A DNA stretch of 64,000 nucleotides from Veronia pacifica (GTDB taxonomy: Bacteria; Pseudomonadota; Gammaproteobacteria; Enterobacterales; Vibrionaceae), in the NCBI RefSeq assembly GCF_001707825.1, contig NZ_LYBM01000030.1, forward strand, positions 1-64,000. The letters are read 5' to 3'. The position numbers and the translations under genes are program-made. The stretch's first letter is position 1. Each line of letters starts with the position of its first letter. Shown here piece after piece: positions 46,200-56,521 of this stretch. The notes under the pieces were generated by a model that was not told where the DNA came from, searched no databases, and saw only the letters and a list, made by a program, of their open reading frames with translations.

Positions 46200-49100
46200 T
46201 CAGATCTCAGCAATAGCGTTTTTGATCCGCTTGTCCGAGATTGGATATGGCGTACCAAGTTGCTGCGCGAAATAACTCACCCTTAATTCTTCCAACATCC
46301 AGCGTACCTCTTTAATACTCAGTGGAACCTGCTGCCCTTTAGGAACCTTATTCAAGAGTTCCATGTAGTCTTTGGTCACGGACTCCACTTTCAGCATATG
46401 AACGCGGTCTCGATTGGGATCGATAGGCAGTTTCTCCAATCGTCTCTCAATTGCCCGCAGGTAACGGTGAATATCAGGTAGACGTTTCCAGCCGCACTGT
46501 GTCGCAAAGCCCTTAAAAATCAGGCTTTCAAGCTGTGCTTTAATGTCCGACATGGCAAATGCCATCGATAAGTCGACTTTTCCTTTAAGCTTCTTATTAA
46601 TTGAAAAGGCAGTGGTCAATATCTGCTCAACCTGTTTGGCGATTTCTACCACTGTATCTCCTAATTCCGCCCTTACATGCTCTTTGAGCGCATCAAAAGC
46701 CTCAGGTTGCCAAGTCAACCCCCCCTGCTCTTCAACCAGCTTATCGACACCACAGGCAATGCAGTCATCAATCAAATCCATTACCCGGCCATATGGATTA
46801 AAGTAAAGACCCAGCTTGGATTTGTTTGGCAGGTTATCGTGCAAATATTTGATTGGAGATGGCACATTCAGCAGAAGCAAACGCCGCTGCCCCTGTTGCA
46901 TCACTTGATGTTGCTCTTCCTCAGTCTCAAACAACTTAATACTGACAGAGTCTTTATTATCAACAATGGCAGGGAACGCTTTTACCTCAAAGCCACCACG
47001 CCTTTGCTGATATTTTTGCGGCAGCGTGCCAAAACTCCACGTCGTCAGACCTTGTTGCTCAATATCGTCGTCGGCCACTTTTGATAAGGTCTCTTGCACC
47101 TTCTCTTTCAGGCCTTCCTTCAGTTCATAAAGATCCTGACTTTCTTTTAACTTACGGTTTTTATGGTCCACTGCCCGATAACTGATTTTCAGATGCTCAG
47201 GGAGTAAATCTGTCTGCCAGTTTTCACGTAGCACAGTCACACCTGTCATTCGCTTTAATTCTTTCTCAAGCGAATCAAGCAATGGCGCTTCCATGGGTTT
47301 AGCTCGCTGAAGGAACGCAGATGCGTAATTAGGCGCGGGCACAAAGTTACGTCGTAACGTCTTTGGTAGTGACTTTATTAATGCAATGATCAGTTCTTCC
47401 CGTAAACCCGGAATTTGCCAGTCGAACCCTTCCGGCTCAATTTGGTTGAGTAAGGGTAATGGAATGTGAACTGTTACACCGTCATGGTCTTCGCCGGGCT
47501 CAAACTGGTAACTGAGTTTGAGTTTTAGGTCGCCCTGATGCCAGAAATTTGGATAATCAAGCTCTGTGACATGACTTGCATCGCCGGCCAGAAGCATGGC
47601 TTTTTCAAAATTCAGAAGCTCTGGTTCATTGCGGCTGGCTGTTTTCCACCAAGAATCGAAATGACGACCAGATATTACGCTGAGATCAACGCGCTGATCA
47701 TAAAACTCATACAGAGTGTCGTCATCTGCCAGCAAGTCACGGCGCCGGGACTTGTGCTCAAGATCCTCGATCTCTTTTAGTAAGCGGCGGTTTTGATGAT
47801 AAAACTTGTGGCGGGTTTCCCAGTCCCCTTCTACCAAGGCAGAACGAATGAAAATTTCCCGCGACACTGTCTGGTCAATGTTGCCGTAATTGACTTTACG
47901 CTTCGGCACAATTGGAATGCCATAAAGCATGACTTTTTCAAAGGCAAACACTGCTGCCTGCTTTTTCTCCCAGTGTGGCTCACTGTAGCTGCGCTTGATC
48001 AGATGTTTTGCCAGTGGTTCGACCCACTCTGGCTGTATCTTTGCAGCAATACGGCCCCATAAGCGTGAGGTTTCAACAAGCTCGGCCACCATGACCCATT
48101 TAGGCTGTTTCTTAAACAGACCGGAACCGGGGAAGATACCAAAGCGTGCATTTCTCGCTCCTTGGTACTCATTTTTTTCCTGATCTTTAAGGCCAATATG
48201 AGACAGCATACCCGCCAGTAAAGAGGTGTGAACCGATTGATAATCCGCAGGCGTTTGGTTAACAGTATGCTCCAGTTCCCGCATTACCTGACGAATCTGA
48301 AAATGCACGTCCTGCCACTCACGGACCCTCAGGTAATTCAGGTAATCTTTTTTACACTGTTTGCGGAACTGGTTACCGCTCAGTGCTTTTTGCTGCTCTG
48401 TCAGATAATCCCAAAGGTTAACGAATGCCAGAAAATCTGAGTCTTTATCGTTAAAACGTCGGTGCTTTTCGTCAGACGCCTGCTGTTTGTCAGATGGTCT
48501 CTCTCTGGGATCCTGAATTGCCAGTGCAGAAGCAATGATCATCACTTCCTTCAACGCACCATGGCGTGAGGCCTCCAATACCATACGAGCAAGGCGCGGA
48601 TCGATAGGCAACCTTGCCAGCGCCCGGCCTGTTGGTGTAAGGCGTTTATGATCGCCCTGCTTCCCGGCCTGCATCGCGCCGAGCTCTTCTAGCAGTCTGA
48701 CACCGTCCTGAATATTACGGCTATCCGGTGGCTGAACAAACGGGAAGGCCGCGATATCACCCAGACCTATTGCTGTCATTTGAAGAATAACGGATGCCAG
48801 GTTGGTTCTTAGAATTTCAGGATCAGTAAACTCAGGACGACTGAGAAAATCCTCTTCGGAATAAAGTCGAATACAAATACCATCGGAAACCCGACCACAA
48901 CGACCTTTACGCTGGTTTGCACTTGCCTGTGAAACACGCTCAATGGGTAGTCGCTGCACTTTGGTGCGGTAGCTGTAACGGGAAATTCGAGCGGTACCCG
49001 GATCAATCACGTACTTAATACCCGGTACTGTCAGTGACGTCTCGGCAACGTTGGTTGCCAGCACAATACGCCTGCCTCTGTGCGACTGAAAAACCCGGTT

Positions 49101-50114
49101 TTGCTCAGAAGCAGACAGACGGGCATATAGCGGCAGGATTTCAGTATCGCGCAGATTTCTTTTGGTCAGTGCGTCGGCGGTGTCTCGAATCTCACGTTCA
49201 CCGTTCATAAAGAGAAGAATGTCTCCCGGCCCTTCATCATGCAGTTCATCAACTGCATCGAAAATAGCCTGCAACTGGTCACGCTCGCTCTCATCACTCT
49301 CATCATCGCCTACTGGGCGGTAACGGACCTCTACCGGATAAGTGCGACCTGACACTTCAATAATTGGCGCACCACGGAAATGATTCGAAAATCGCTCAGG
49401 ATCGATAGTTGCCGACGTGATAATCACTTTCAAATCGGGACGTTTAGGCAACAACTGCTTGAGATAACCAAGAATAAAATCAATATTAAGGCTGCGTTCG
49501 TGCGCCTCATCGATAATGATGCAATCGTACTGGTTCAGGTACCTGTCGTGCTGAATTTCTGCCAACAGGATCCCGTCGGTCATCAGCTTCACTTTCGTTT
49601 CGTCTGATACCTGATCATTAAATCGAACCTTATAGCCAACCGTTTTACCCATCTCGGTATCCAGCTCATCAGCGATACGAGCTGCAACGGTTCTGGCGGC
49701 AAGTCGCCTTGGTTGCGTGTGACCAATCACACCAGATACACCGAGCCCCAGTTCGAGGCATATTTTAGGTAGCTGTGTCGTTTTACCCGAGCCTGTTTCG
49801 CCCGCCACAATCACAACCTGATGATTGGCGATAGCCTCTGCAATATCGGCTTTTTTCTGACTAACGGGCAGTTGTTCTGGGTAAGAGATTGCGGGTAAGG
49901 TAGCTTGTCGCTGAATACGTACCTGCATGGATTTGGCAATATCCAGAGCAATTTCATCAAAGACGGCGTTACGTGCCTCATCTTTCTTGATGCGTTTTGC
50001 ACCCTGAATGCGTTTGCTTAAACGAAATTTGTCCCTATTCATGCAGTCTTCAACTGCGGCGAACAGAGTCTTAGCATTATTTTGATGGTTAGAAGCTGTC
50101 AATTTTGTTTCCAA
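46200..50114 (-). CDS. hrpA: ATP-dependent RNA helicase HrpA
   Basis: A 1304-residue DEAH-box RNA helicase that acts on mRNA and stalled ribosomes. Walker A GETGSGKTTQLPK (about 91-103), HTQPRRLAARTVA, DEAHERSLNIDF, SATID and the QRKGRCGR helicase C-terminal motif are in order, followed by the HA2, OB-fold and the DUF3418 C-terminal region. Length is typical. The frame opens with TTG at 50114; other vibrio HrpA proteins have a similar N-terminal extension before MNRDKFRLSKRI, so a non-ATG start is plausible. No good ribosome-binding site is seen. Confidence 0.95.
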   Translation of the reverse strand: METKLTASNHQNNAKTLFAAVEDCMNRDKFRLSKRIQGAKRIKKDEARNAVFDEIALDIAKSMQVRIQRQATLPAISYPEQLPVSQKKADIAEAIANHQVVIVAGETGSGKTTQLPKICLELGLGVSGVIGHTQPRRLAARTVAARIADELDTEMGKTVGYKVRFNDQVSDETKVKLMTDGILLAEIQHDRYLNQYDCIIIDEAHERSLNIDFILGYLKQLLPKRPDLKVIITSATIDPERFSNHFRGAPIIEVSGRTYPVEVRYRPVGDDESDESERDQLQAIFDAVDELHDEGPGDILLFMNGEREIRDTADALTKRNLRDTEILPLYARLSASEQNRVFQSHRGRRIVLATNVAETSLTVPGIKYVIDPGTARISRYSYRTKVQRLPIERVSQASANQRKGRCGRVSDGICIRLYSEEDFLSRPEFTDPEILRTNLASVILQMTAIGLGDIAAFPFVQPPDSRNIQDGVRLLEELGAMQAGKQGDHKRLTPTGRALARLPIDPRLARMVLEASRHGALKEVMIIASALAIQDPRERPSDKQQASDEKHRRFNDKDSDFLAFVNLWDYLTEQQKALSGNQFRKQCKKDYLNYLRVREWQDVHFQIRQVMRELEHTVNQTPADYQSVHTSLLAGMLSHIGLKDQEKNEYQGARNARFGIFPGSGLFKKQPKWVMVAELVETSRLWGRIAAKIQPEWVEPLAKHLIKRSYSEPHWEKKQAAVFAFEKVMLYGIPIVPKRKVNYGNIDQTVSREIFIRSALVEGDWETRHKFYHQNRRLLKEIEDLEHKSRRRDLLADDDTLYEFYDQRVDLSVISGRHFDSWWKTASRNEPELLNFEKAMLLAGDASHVTELDYPNFWHQGDLKLKLSYQFEPGEDHDGVTVHIPLPLLNQIEPEGFDWQIPGLREELIIALIKSLPKTLRRNFVPAPNYASAFLQRAKPMEAPLLDSLEKELKRMTGVTVLRENWQTDLLPEHLKISYRAVDHKNRKLKESQDLYELKEGLKEKVQETLSKVADDDIEQQGLTTWSFGTLPQKYQQRRGGFEVKAFPAIVDNKDSVSIKLFETEEEQHQVMQQGQRRLLLLNVPSPIKYLHDNLPNKSKLGLYFNPYGRVMDLIDDCIACGVDKLVEEQGGLTWQPEAFDALKEHVRAELGDTVVEIAKQVEQILTTAFSINKKLKGKVDLSMAFAMSDIKAQLESLIFKGFATQCGWKRLPDIHRYLRAIERRLEKLPIDPNRDRVHMLKVESVTKDYMELLNKVPKGQQVPLSIKEVRWMLEELRVSYFAQQLGTPYPISDKRIKNAIAEI

Positions 50115-50641
50115 AGCTAGCGGGATTGGTCGGACTAGGAAGGGTTTAATCGATGACCCGACGGTGACTACGCGAATTACTTGAGTTTAACATAGCCAAC
50201 ACCTGTTTGTAGCCTACGTATATGTTCAATCAATACAAAATGTCTCGTCCCCGGCATTTATTGAATGAGCTGTGCATTTTGAAACGAGGAACAAGAATCC
50301 AGTTCTAATAATGCCTTAACTACTGACAAAAAGCTTCACTGACAAAAAGAATCACATTAACAAGAACTTTTGAATGTGAAATGCTTCTAATGTTCATGAA
50401 TATGTACAGATCACCACTGGCTCAGATGCCCATAAATCACCGAGCACTCTTTTCTCTCTGTACTAAAGATCAATCAGGGGCTGTACTAATCAGCTGCCGC
50501 GTATCATGTCACGTTTGATGTGTTTGCCTTTTAGCGAAGACAAGCAAACTGTGACTGAGAACTGTATGGGTAACAGAGGGTATCAAGTCGTTTGGGTGTA
50601 CACTTACAATTAAACCAATAATGGGTATAGGATTTTTCATT
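50115..50641. other. intergenic region, divergent
   Basis: About 527 bases between hrpA and the TerB-like gene. No RNA gene, repeat or operator recognised. Confidence 0.4.
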
Positions 50642-51091
50642 ATGCTTAATAATTTAGTATCGCGTCTTAAGGAGATCCTCACCGATCCTCAATCCGACGT
50701 GGTTGACGATACTGATTACAAAAAAGCTATTGCCGCACTTTTATGTGAGGTTGCAGGCGCTGACCATAATATTGATGAACGCGAACAAAAAGCCAAGATT
50801 CATTTGCTGTCCCAGTTAGTTGATATTGAAGAGAACGAGGCTGAGGCCTTACTCGCTTGTTCAATGAGTGAAACTGAAGGGGCAATTTCGCTTTTCGAAT
50901 ACACAGATAAACTCAGAAAATTATCGGTAAATGAGAGATTTGCACTTATCAAGGCAATGTGGACAGTGGCCTTTTCCGATGGCGAACTAGACCCGTTGGA
51001 AGACATGGTGATCAGAAAAACATCAGAGCTTCTTTATGTGGATCACAGCATGTTTATTAAGGCGAAACTGGAAGCCCAGTCAGAATCTTAG
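50642..51091 (+). CDS. TerB-family (DjlA-like) protein
   Basis: A 149-residue cytoplasmic, all-alpha protein of the TerB fold. Two acidic repeats, VAGADHNIDEREQ and VAFSDGELDPLED, are the metal-binding signatures of the family. Function unknown; the tellurite label is historical. The start at 50642 (MLNNLVSRL) follows AGGA with a rather long gap. A frame from 50621 adds seven hydrophobic residues and has no ribosome-binding site. Confidence 0.85.
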   Translation: MLNNLVSRLKEILTDPQSDVVDDTDYKKAIAALLCEVAGADHNIDEREQKAKIHLLSQLVDIEENEAEALLACSMSETEGAISLFEYTDKLRKLSVNERFALIKAMWTVAFSDGELDPLEDMVIRKTSELLYVDHSMFIKAKLEAQSES

Positions 51092-51353
51092 TTTTGTACC
51101 AGTAAGGAATAAATTTTTATATATTGATAATAGTATATAGTTATAGTGCATTAACTAATCAGTTAACTAACGGTATATCTAAAACCTTGATGTCTTCCTA
51201 ATGTCGATTCTTGACTGCACGAAAGATATCCCATAACTCTCCAAAAAGTAGGTCAGTCACTGCACTAAAGTACGATTGAGAGAGCAAATTACTCCTTATA
51301 CGATCTTCTCCGATATCACAAAGATTGGCAGTTTGTTGAACAGGGAGTCAGTT

Positions 51354-51800
51354 ATGAATTTTAGAGAGTTAATCATCGCTTCAGCGCTATTTACCACCGC
51401 GTTTTTCAGCCAAATGTTGCACGCCCACGAACTCGGTTTTGCCGGACTCCTGTCAAAAAGTAACAAGGGAGTAATACCCAAGCTCACCTTGTCAGCTGGG
51501 AAGCCAATTTCTGAAACAGGTAAGATAACGCTTGAGTCAGGTAAATACTATGAGATGGAGATCATTGGCGACGGTTCTGCAGAGTTGGCTCTGAGTGGCT
51601 CAGAGTTTTTTCATGCTATATGGGTAGACGAAGTGGTAATAAACGATTTGGAGGTGCGCCCGATAGGTATCAGTAGCATTGAATTTGATGATGCTGGCGA
51701 AATGGAAATTGGCTTTGTTGCTATTAAGCCGGGGACATATCGCCTATCGATACCCGGCTCAACAGGTAAAACACAGGGCGTCGATATCATCATCGAGTAA
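51354..51800 (+). CDS. secreted small protein, cupredoxin-like by composition, unknown
   Basis: A 148-residue protein with a signal peptide (MNFREL to LHA, about 1-24), followed by a mainly beta domain. IKPGTYRLSIPG near the C-terminus resembles the closing strand-loop of cupredoxins, but the Cys and Met ligands are absent, so it would not bind copper in the usual way. I chose the ATG at 51354 because GGAG is seven bases upstream; the frame extends upstream without a start signal. Ends at a terminator. No family recognised with confidence. Confidence 0.55.
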   Translation: MNFRELIIASALFTTAFFSQMLHAHELGFAGLLSKSNKGVIPKLTLSAGKPISETGKITLESGKYYEMEIIGDGSAELALSGSEFFHAIWVDEVVINDLEVRPIGISSIEFDDAGEMEIGFVAIKPGTYRLSIPGSTGKTQGVDIIIE

Positions 51801-51824
51801 ACGTAACCCGGAAAGCTCGACTAT

Positions 51825-51867
51825 CCCTGCCCCCAATAAACTTGGGCCATCAACAGGCAGGGTTTTT
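51825..51867 (+). terminator. rho-independent terminator
   Basis: Stem CCCTGCC / GGCAGGG, with an inner CCCAA / TTGGG stem, followed by five T. It lies 25 bases past the stop of the small secreted protein. Confidence 0.8.
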
Positions 51868-52015
51868 AGTTTCAAAGTATGTCAAAGTGGTGATATCACT
51901 TTGGTGTGAGTCGATGAAAATCCATTTGAATCAAACGAGACCGTCACCCATGACTGTGAGCCAGTAAATCACCCGTCATTGAAAAGAGTATGAGTAGAAT
52001 CAAAAACGCTTAGGG

Positions 52016-52765
52016 CTAAAGAAGAATCGATTTACCCTCAACAACATGGCGGCGCATCTCAACACCAAACACATCGCGGATCACCTCAGGCACCATGACC
52101 TTATTGGCGAGTCCCTGCTTTATTATATGGCCAGATTTCATTATCACCACCCTATCTGCCTCGTTCAAACTCTTATTTAAATCATGATTGGCCATTACGA
52201 TAGTTATCCCCAAATCTGACACTGTCTTGATCAACCGATACAATACGTCCTGCTGGGCAATATCAAGAGCAGAGGCCGGTTCATCAAGGATCAAAACTTT
52301 CGCTTCCGGGTTAAGCTCGGGCCAAATCTGAAGGCAGACTCCCGCCAATCTTACACGCTGCCACTCACCACCAGAGAGCTGCTCAGTATTCCGACTCAGC
52401 TTATCGTTGATCTCCAACGTGTCGCAGAGTGTCTTCACTACGCGATCGATAATTGTACTGTCAGTTACCGTAACTGCATTGAGACACAGACTCAGGTATT
52501 GATGGACGCCAATCGCAAAAGGTGGTTTACCCTGCTGGCTTAAGTAGCCTCTCACTTTAGCTAAATGCTGATTATCAAACTCTGCGATTCTTTTGCCGTC
52601 TATCCAAATATTTCCCTCTCCTTCTTCAAGCCCAGATAACAGAGAAAGCAAAGTACTTTTCCCACTTCCATTGGGTCCAAGAATATGAAGAATTTCTCCT
52701 TTATTTACCGTGAGATTGACAGGTAATAAACGAGGGGGTAACGAGAGGTCTTCAATACGTATCAT
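52016..52765 (-). CDS. btuD: vitamin B12 ABC transporter ATPase
   Basis: A 249-residue ATPase of the cobalamin importer. Walker [11 protein letters not shown] (about 31-40), signature LSGGEWQR, Walker [13 protein letters not shown] and H-loop [10 protein letters not shown] are present. [12 protein letters not shown] is typical of BtuD. It overlaps btuC by four bases. The btuF receptor gene is not adjacent, as in many bacteria. Confidence 0.9.
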   Translation of the reverse strand: MIRIEDLSLPPRLLPVNLTVNKGEILHILGPNGSGKSTLLSLLSGLEEGEGNIWIDGKRIAEFDNQHLAKVRGYLSQQGKPPFAIGVHQYLSLCLNAVTVTDSTIIDRVVKTLCDTLEINDKLSRNTEQLSGGEWQRVRLAGVCLQIWPELNPEAKVLILDEPASALDIAQQDVLYRLIKTVSDLGITIVMANHDLNKSLNEADRVVIMKSGHIIKQGLANKVMVPEVIRDVFGVEMRRHVVEGKSILL

Positions 52766-53748
52766 GTTCTTCTCAAAAGCATCCAGATGAAGATTGGCGT
52801 ACCCAGTGTCGTCGTCACGACTCCAACCGGCAGCTCGGTATTACTGATAGCAAGGCGACCCACGGTATCAGCCACCAGCAATAAGCTTGCGCCACATAAT
52901 GCAGACAGTGGCAACAGAAAACGATTTTCAGTGCCCAAAACTATGCGTAACAAATGCGGGATAACTAAACCGACAAAACCAATCACACCAGCCATCGCAA
53001 CTGAAGCACCGACTAAAAGACTCACCATAAGAATTAATTGCCACCTGAGACGTCCTGACTCAAGACCCAGTTGTCTGGCCTGCACATCGCCAAGCATCAA
53101 TAAATCCAGTTTTTTTCCTTGAAGGCATAGCCATGTAAGAACAGGCAGCATCAGAAAACTCAACGTCAGTTGCGACCAATGTACACCAGACAAGCTTCCC
53201 ATTAACCAGTACATCAGTTGGCGAAGACTAAGATCCGTACTGAAATAAAATGCCCATGTCACCACAGACCCTGATAGGATCCCGAGTGCCACACCGATTA
53301 ACAATAATCTGGTCGTCGACACAAGGCGTTTTCTCGCCATCAAAACCAAAATTGACGTAAACATGAGTGCACCAGCCATCGCAGCGATAGACATCCAACC
53401 AGCCTCTGTATAGCCTGGGAAGACAAAGGTCATCACCACGAGTGCAACACTTGCACCTCCCGAGATGCCGAGGACACCGGGTTCAGCCAGTGGGTTCCCC
53501 AACAATACCTGAAGTACGGCTCCAGACACGGATAATGATGCACCAATAAGAATGGCAGCAATAACTCGGGGTAATCTAAGCTCAGTCAGAAACTGATATT
53601 CAAGCTCACCATTCGGCGAGAAAGGAAAAATCCAAAGCTCACCCGCTGAAAGTGCAAATAATGCGCTGAAAGATAGAACAAACAGGCTTAAGAAAAGCGC
53701 CCACTTCCACCTGACTGAGTGATGATGGACAAGTTGTTGTAATAGCAT
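52762..53748 (-). CDS. btuC: vitamin B12 ABC transporter permease
   Basis: A 328-residue FecCD-type permease with about nine or ten membrane segments. [24 protein letters not shown] and [17 protein letters not shown] are the family hallmarks (first given here as [15 protein letters not shown] for brevity). It forms the cobalamin channel with BtuD. It carries no adjacent cobalamin riboswitch that I could recognise in the upstream 270 bases. Its ATG is preceded by no strong ribosome-binding site. Confidence 0.9.
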   Translation of the reverse strand: MLLQQLVHHHSVRWKWALFLSLFVLSFSALFALSAGELWIFPFSPNGELEYQFLTELRLPRVIAAILIGASLSVSGAVLQVLLGNPLAEPGVLGISGGASVALVVMTFVFPGYTEAGWMSIAAMAGALMFTSILVLMARKRLVSTTRLLLIGVALGILSGSVVTWAFYFSTDLSLRQLMYWLMGSLSGVHWSQLTLSFLMLPVLTWLCLQGKKLDLLMLGDVQARQLGLESGRLRWQLILMVSLLVGASVAMAGVIGFVGLVIPHLLRIVLGTENRFLLPLSALCGASLLLVADTVGRLAISNTELPVGVVTTTLGTPIFIWMLLRRT

Positions 53749-53970
53749 GGGTTAATGTTCAGGTTTTTATTTGTTGCTCACCTTACCCATGTCCATTGGA
53801 AATGAAAAGGTCTAACTCATATCGTCACATAAAAACGTCAGCGACAGTTGGTTTTTGACTTTAGTATGTCTTCATAAAGCAGTCACCAGACTGAGCGCAT
53901 GAAGTGATAAGCCAGATAAAATGAGATTTTCTAAGCGATGTGTTTAGCGGGGTATTATATCTCAGTGGGT

Positions 53971-54002
53971 ATCGCCAGATTGCAGATGCCATATCTGGCG
54001 AT
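53971..54002 (-). terminator. hairpin after astE
   Basis: Perfect ten-base stem ATCGCCAGAT / ATCTGGCGAT with a 12-base loop, directly downstream of the astE stop on the minus strand. No T-run follows, so it may protect the 3' end rather than terminate. Confidence 0.5.
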
Positions 54003-54018
54003 ATGTAAAAGAGGCCAA

Positions 54019-55080
54019 TCAACCAATGTGCAGTGGACCCGGGTCTGCATCAATATTGACATACAAAGGCTTAGACCAGTCATAACTGAATGACTGAACC
54101 ATCAGACAAGCCCGCTGACCGTTAGCAACTTTAGAATTTGGAAAAACAACTGCTTCTCCCCCTTCCGCAGCACGATATTCAATCCCGCCTTCCTGTGCCA
54201 ATAATTCACCCGTGTCAAACTGGGTAAAATTTGCAGCATCATCACTGAATGACAAAGAGAAATGGTCTGTATACTTAGTGATTGTTCGAGTTACCTTGTA
54301 ACTTTCTAGCCGAGTGGGTTCTTTTTTCAGCAGTGAGTTCTTATCCTGAACCAGCATGTTACATAAGGTTTTTCTCAGTGGTTCAAACTCTGTCATATCG
54401 TTCTGATACAGGGGAGCGACTCTCCCCATTTCGAGAGTGGCGCCAATTGCGCCAAATTTTTCACAACTGAACCAGCTAAAAGTTGAAGATGGCGTGCGGC
54501 TGAACATAACGGCATTCATCTCAGCATCATCCAGAACCTGAATGAGGGGGCGGATATCACATGGGTGCGATGTGGCAGGAACAACAGCAAACATATAATG
54601 CGCAGAATTTCGAATAGCTGAATGCAAGTCGAAATGCCAGCGTTCAGCGCCCAGAGGTGCTGGAGCAAAAAAAGCCTCTACACAATGTTGATAGAGATTA
54701 GCGAGTGCCCTCTCCTCATTCTTCTCTTCATTGATACCATTGAACAGGCGATTTAGATTCTCTTCGATAAACCGCGTATGTGCCAGAATGGCTTGGGGGT
54801 GGGCAATGATAAGCAACAAACGGACTTTTGGAACTAACTTTCCGGTAATAATGTCTGATGCGAGCCTGTCTACCAGTTCAATAGGTGCGGTTTCATCACC
54901 ATGAATACCTGAAGAGATGATAATGGATGTTTCACTATCATGAGGGAGAATCTCAAGGACACCATTAGCTACATGACTGATTCGAAGCCCTGTATCGGTT
55001 AGCCAGGAATGTGGCTCAAAATGAAGTGGATTGTCCAGCGTACACTGGAGAAAGTGCCCATCAAAAATACTTGCAGTCAT
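54019..55080 (-). CDS. astE: succinylglutamate desuccinylase
   Basis: A 353-residue zinc amidohydrolase, last enzyme of the arginine succinyltransferase pathway, releasing glutamate and succinate from N-succinylglutamate. SSGIHGDETAPIEL (His and Glu zinc ligands near residues 59-62), HFDLHSAIRNSAHYMF with a third ligand His, and TLEMGRVAPLY with the catalytic Glu are intact. The other ast genes are not in this window. Length and motifs match AstE. Confidence 0.93.
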   Translation of the reverse strand: MTASIFDGHFLQCTLDNPLHFEPHSWLTDTGLRISHVANGVLEILPHDSETSIIISSGIHGDETAPIELVDRLASDIITGKLVPKVRLLLIIAHPQAILAHTRFIEENLNRLFNGINEEKNEERALANLYQHCVEAFFAPAPLGAERWHFDLHSAIRNSAHYMFAVVPATSHPCDIRPLIQVLDDAEMNAVMFSRTPSSTFSWFSCEKFGAIGATLEMGRVAPLYQNDMTEFEPLRKTLCNMLVQDKNSLLKKEPTRLESYKVTRTITKYTDHFSLSFSDDAANFTQFDTGELLAQEGGIEYRAAEGGEAVVFPNSKVANGQRACLMVQSFSYDWSKPLYVNIDADPGPLHIG

Positions 55081-55818
55081 TACATCTTCCTTTACTGTCC
55101 CTAACCGCGTTCAGGGAACTCTGTCACGCTTTAATGTATGGCAGAATAGCACTTCTTTAGAAACATATCAGTCAGTTAGAGGAAACAAATGAGGTATTGT
55201 GCTCATATACATTATACGTAGGGAAAAAGAAAAAGGCGCTGTTATCTAACGTTAAGTGTGTAACCATTCAATCACAAACCGACAGTTCGTGAATAAAAGT
55301 CATTTTTATTAAATACCCATTCACACTAGCCTCCCAATAAGAAGGTAGAAAATTTTTTCCGAGAAGATTTGTTTTTACGTGTATGCAGACAGAACTTCAG
55401 GCAACGCCTACTTCATTTAGCCAGTTATCACTTATACGTTCCTATCTTGAGTACAAGTGCCGTTTTTGCCTGATTATTTGTATAAATTTTGAGGATTCAT
55501 GACGATTAATGAAAAGTAGTTAAAATACGCATCGGCAATATTAAGTAACCGGATAAAAGAATAAACTATCTCTAATCTACCGTTCACTTTGCTAATTACC
55601 AGCAACATTAAGTCGGGGGAAACAATTTCTTGGAAAGGAATTTTGTATCTATAAATTAGATTTTTTAACGCAGTTTTGCTTATGCCGTTTTACTAAAAGG
55701 CAACTGCTTTAGTAGCCGTTTTTACAGAACTTTATTAGGTATAAATAAAGGTTTTTGCCAAAGAAAACACAACAAACACTACAGACTAAGCGCCTGTAGT
55801 GTTTGTCAAAATACGGAA
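55081..55818. other. intergenic region, no gene seen
   Basis: 738 bases between astE and ihfA. It holds the leftward ihfA terminator and otherwise AT-rich DNA with no recognised RNA gene, repeat or ORF. A promoter for astE must lie at the left end. Confidence 0.4.
55766..55805 (-). terminator. rho-independent terminator of ihfA
   Basis: Perfect twelve-base stem CAAACACTACAG / CTGTAGTGTTTG with a nine-base loop, then a T/G-rich tail (TTGTGTTTTCTTT) on the minus strand. Starts 14 bases after the ihfA stop. Confidence 0.85.
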
Positions 55819-56115
55819 TTATGATCCTATTTTTGCATTCTCAACACGGGCTTTCAATTTTTGCCCGGGTTTAAATGTGACTACCCTTCTGGCCGTGATT
55901 GGAATATCTTCACCCGTCTTTGGATTACGACCTGGACGTTGATTTTTATCTCTCAAATCAAAGTTGCCGAATCCCGACAATTTTACTTGCTCGCCACCTT
56001 CAAGCGCTTTACGAACTTCTTCGAAGAACGCTTCAACAGTATCCTTGGCGTCCCGCTTGCTCATTCCCACATTTTCAAACAGGTTCTCAGCCAAATCGGC
56101 CTTGGTGAGCGCCAT
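55819..56115 (-). CDS. ihfA: integration host factor alpha subunit
   Basis: A 98-residue DNA-bending protein, half of the IHF heterodimer. [18 protein letters not shown] and [15 protein letters not shown] are the HU/IHF signature (the Pro in GRNP intercalates in DNA). Start [17 protein letters not shown] is the family start. It is separated from pheT by 400 bases and has its own terminator, unlike the tight pheST-ihfA layout of enterobacteria. Confidence 0.96.
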   Translation of the reverse strand: MALTKADLAENLFENVGMSKRDAKDTVEAFFEEVRKALEGGEQVKLSGFGNFDLRDKNQRPGRNPKTGEDIPITARRVVTFKPGQKLKARVENAKIGS

Positions 56116-56521
56116 AGGTCATTCCCTCAAGAAATGTTGAACATAAATGTAATACCAATGTATCTACATCACGAATCAGGATTGCTTATTCACTTTAACG
56201 CTAATGGCATTATTTAGTGAACTAAACCCTAACTGAGATAAAGTGTATGCCAACTAGCTGATTTGCGCCAACTTTTTTACATATCAATATTTAGAATACT
56301 GCTCTGTTTATGAGCCTTTTTACTTTTTTTCATGCATAAAAATGGAGGCATAAACAATATTAAAGAGTGTTAAACAAGAGAATATTTAATATACATGAAA
56401 CACCATAGAACATATTTTAATCAGATTTAACATTTTATTTAAATATGCCGTCGTGTTTGTGTCAGGTGTTCTGGGCAAAAAAAACAGCCTAGAACGGCTG
56501 TTTTTTTAATTTTCTTTGTCA
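56116..56521. other. intergenic region with pheT terminator
   Basis: 406 bases between ihfA and pheT. It contains the pheT terminator at its right end. The rest is AT-rich and holds the ihfA promoter. No gene seen. Confidence 0.45.
56477..56507 (-). terminator. rho-independent terminator after pheT
   Basis: Stem AAAACAGCC / GGCTGTTTT with flanking A- and T-runs, so it can act in both directions. On the minus strand it is about 15 bases after the pheT stop. Confidence 0.88.

Noticed and set aside
53749-54018. Possible cobalamin riboswitch before btuC
   Set aside because: No B12-box-like conserved core was recognised in the 270 bases upstream of btuC.
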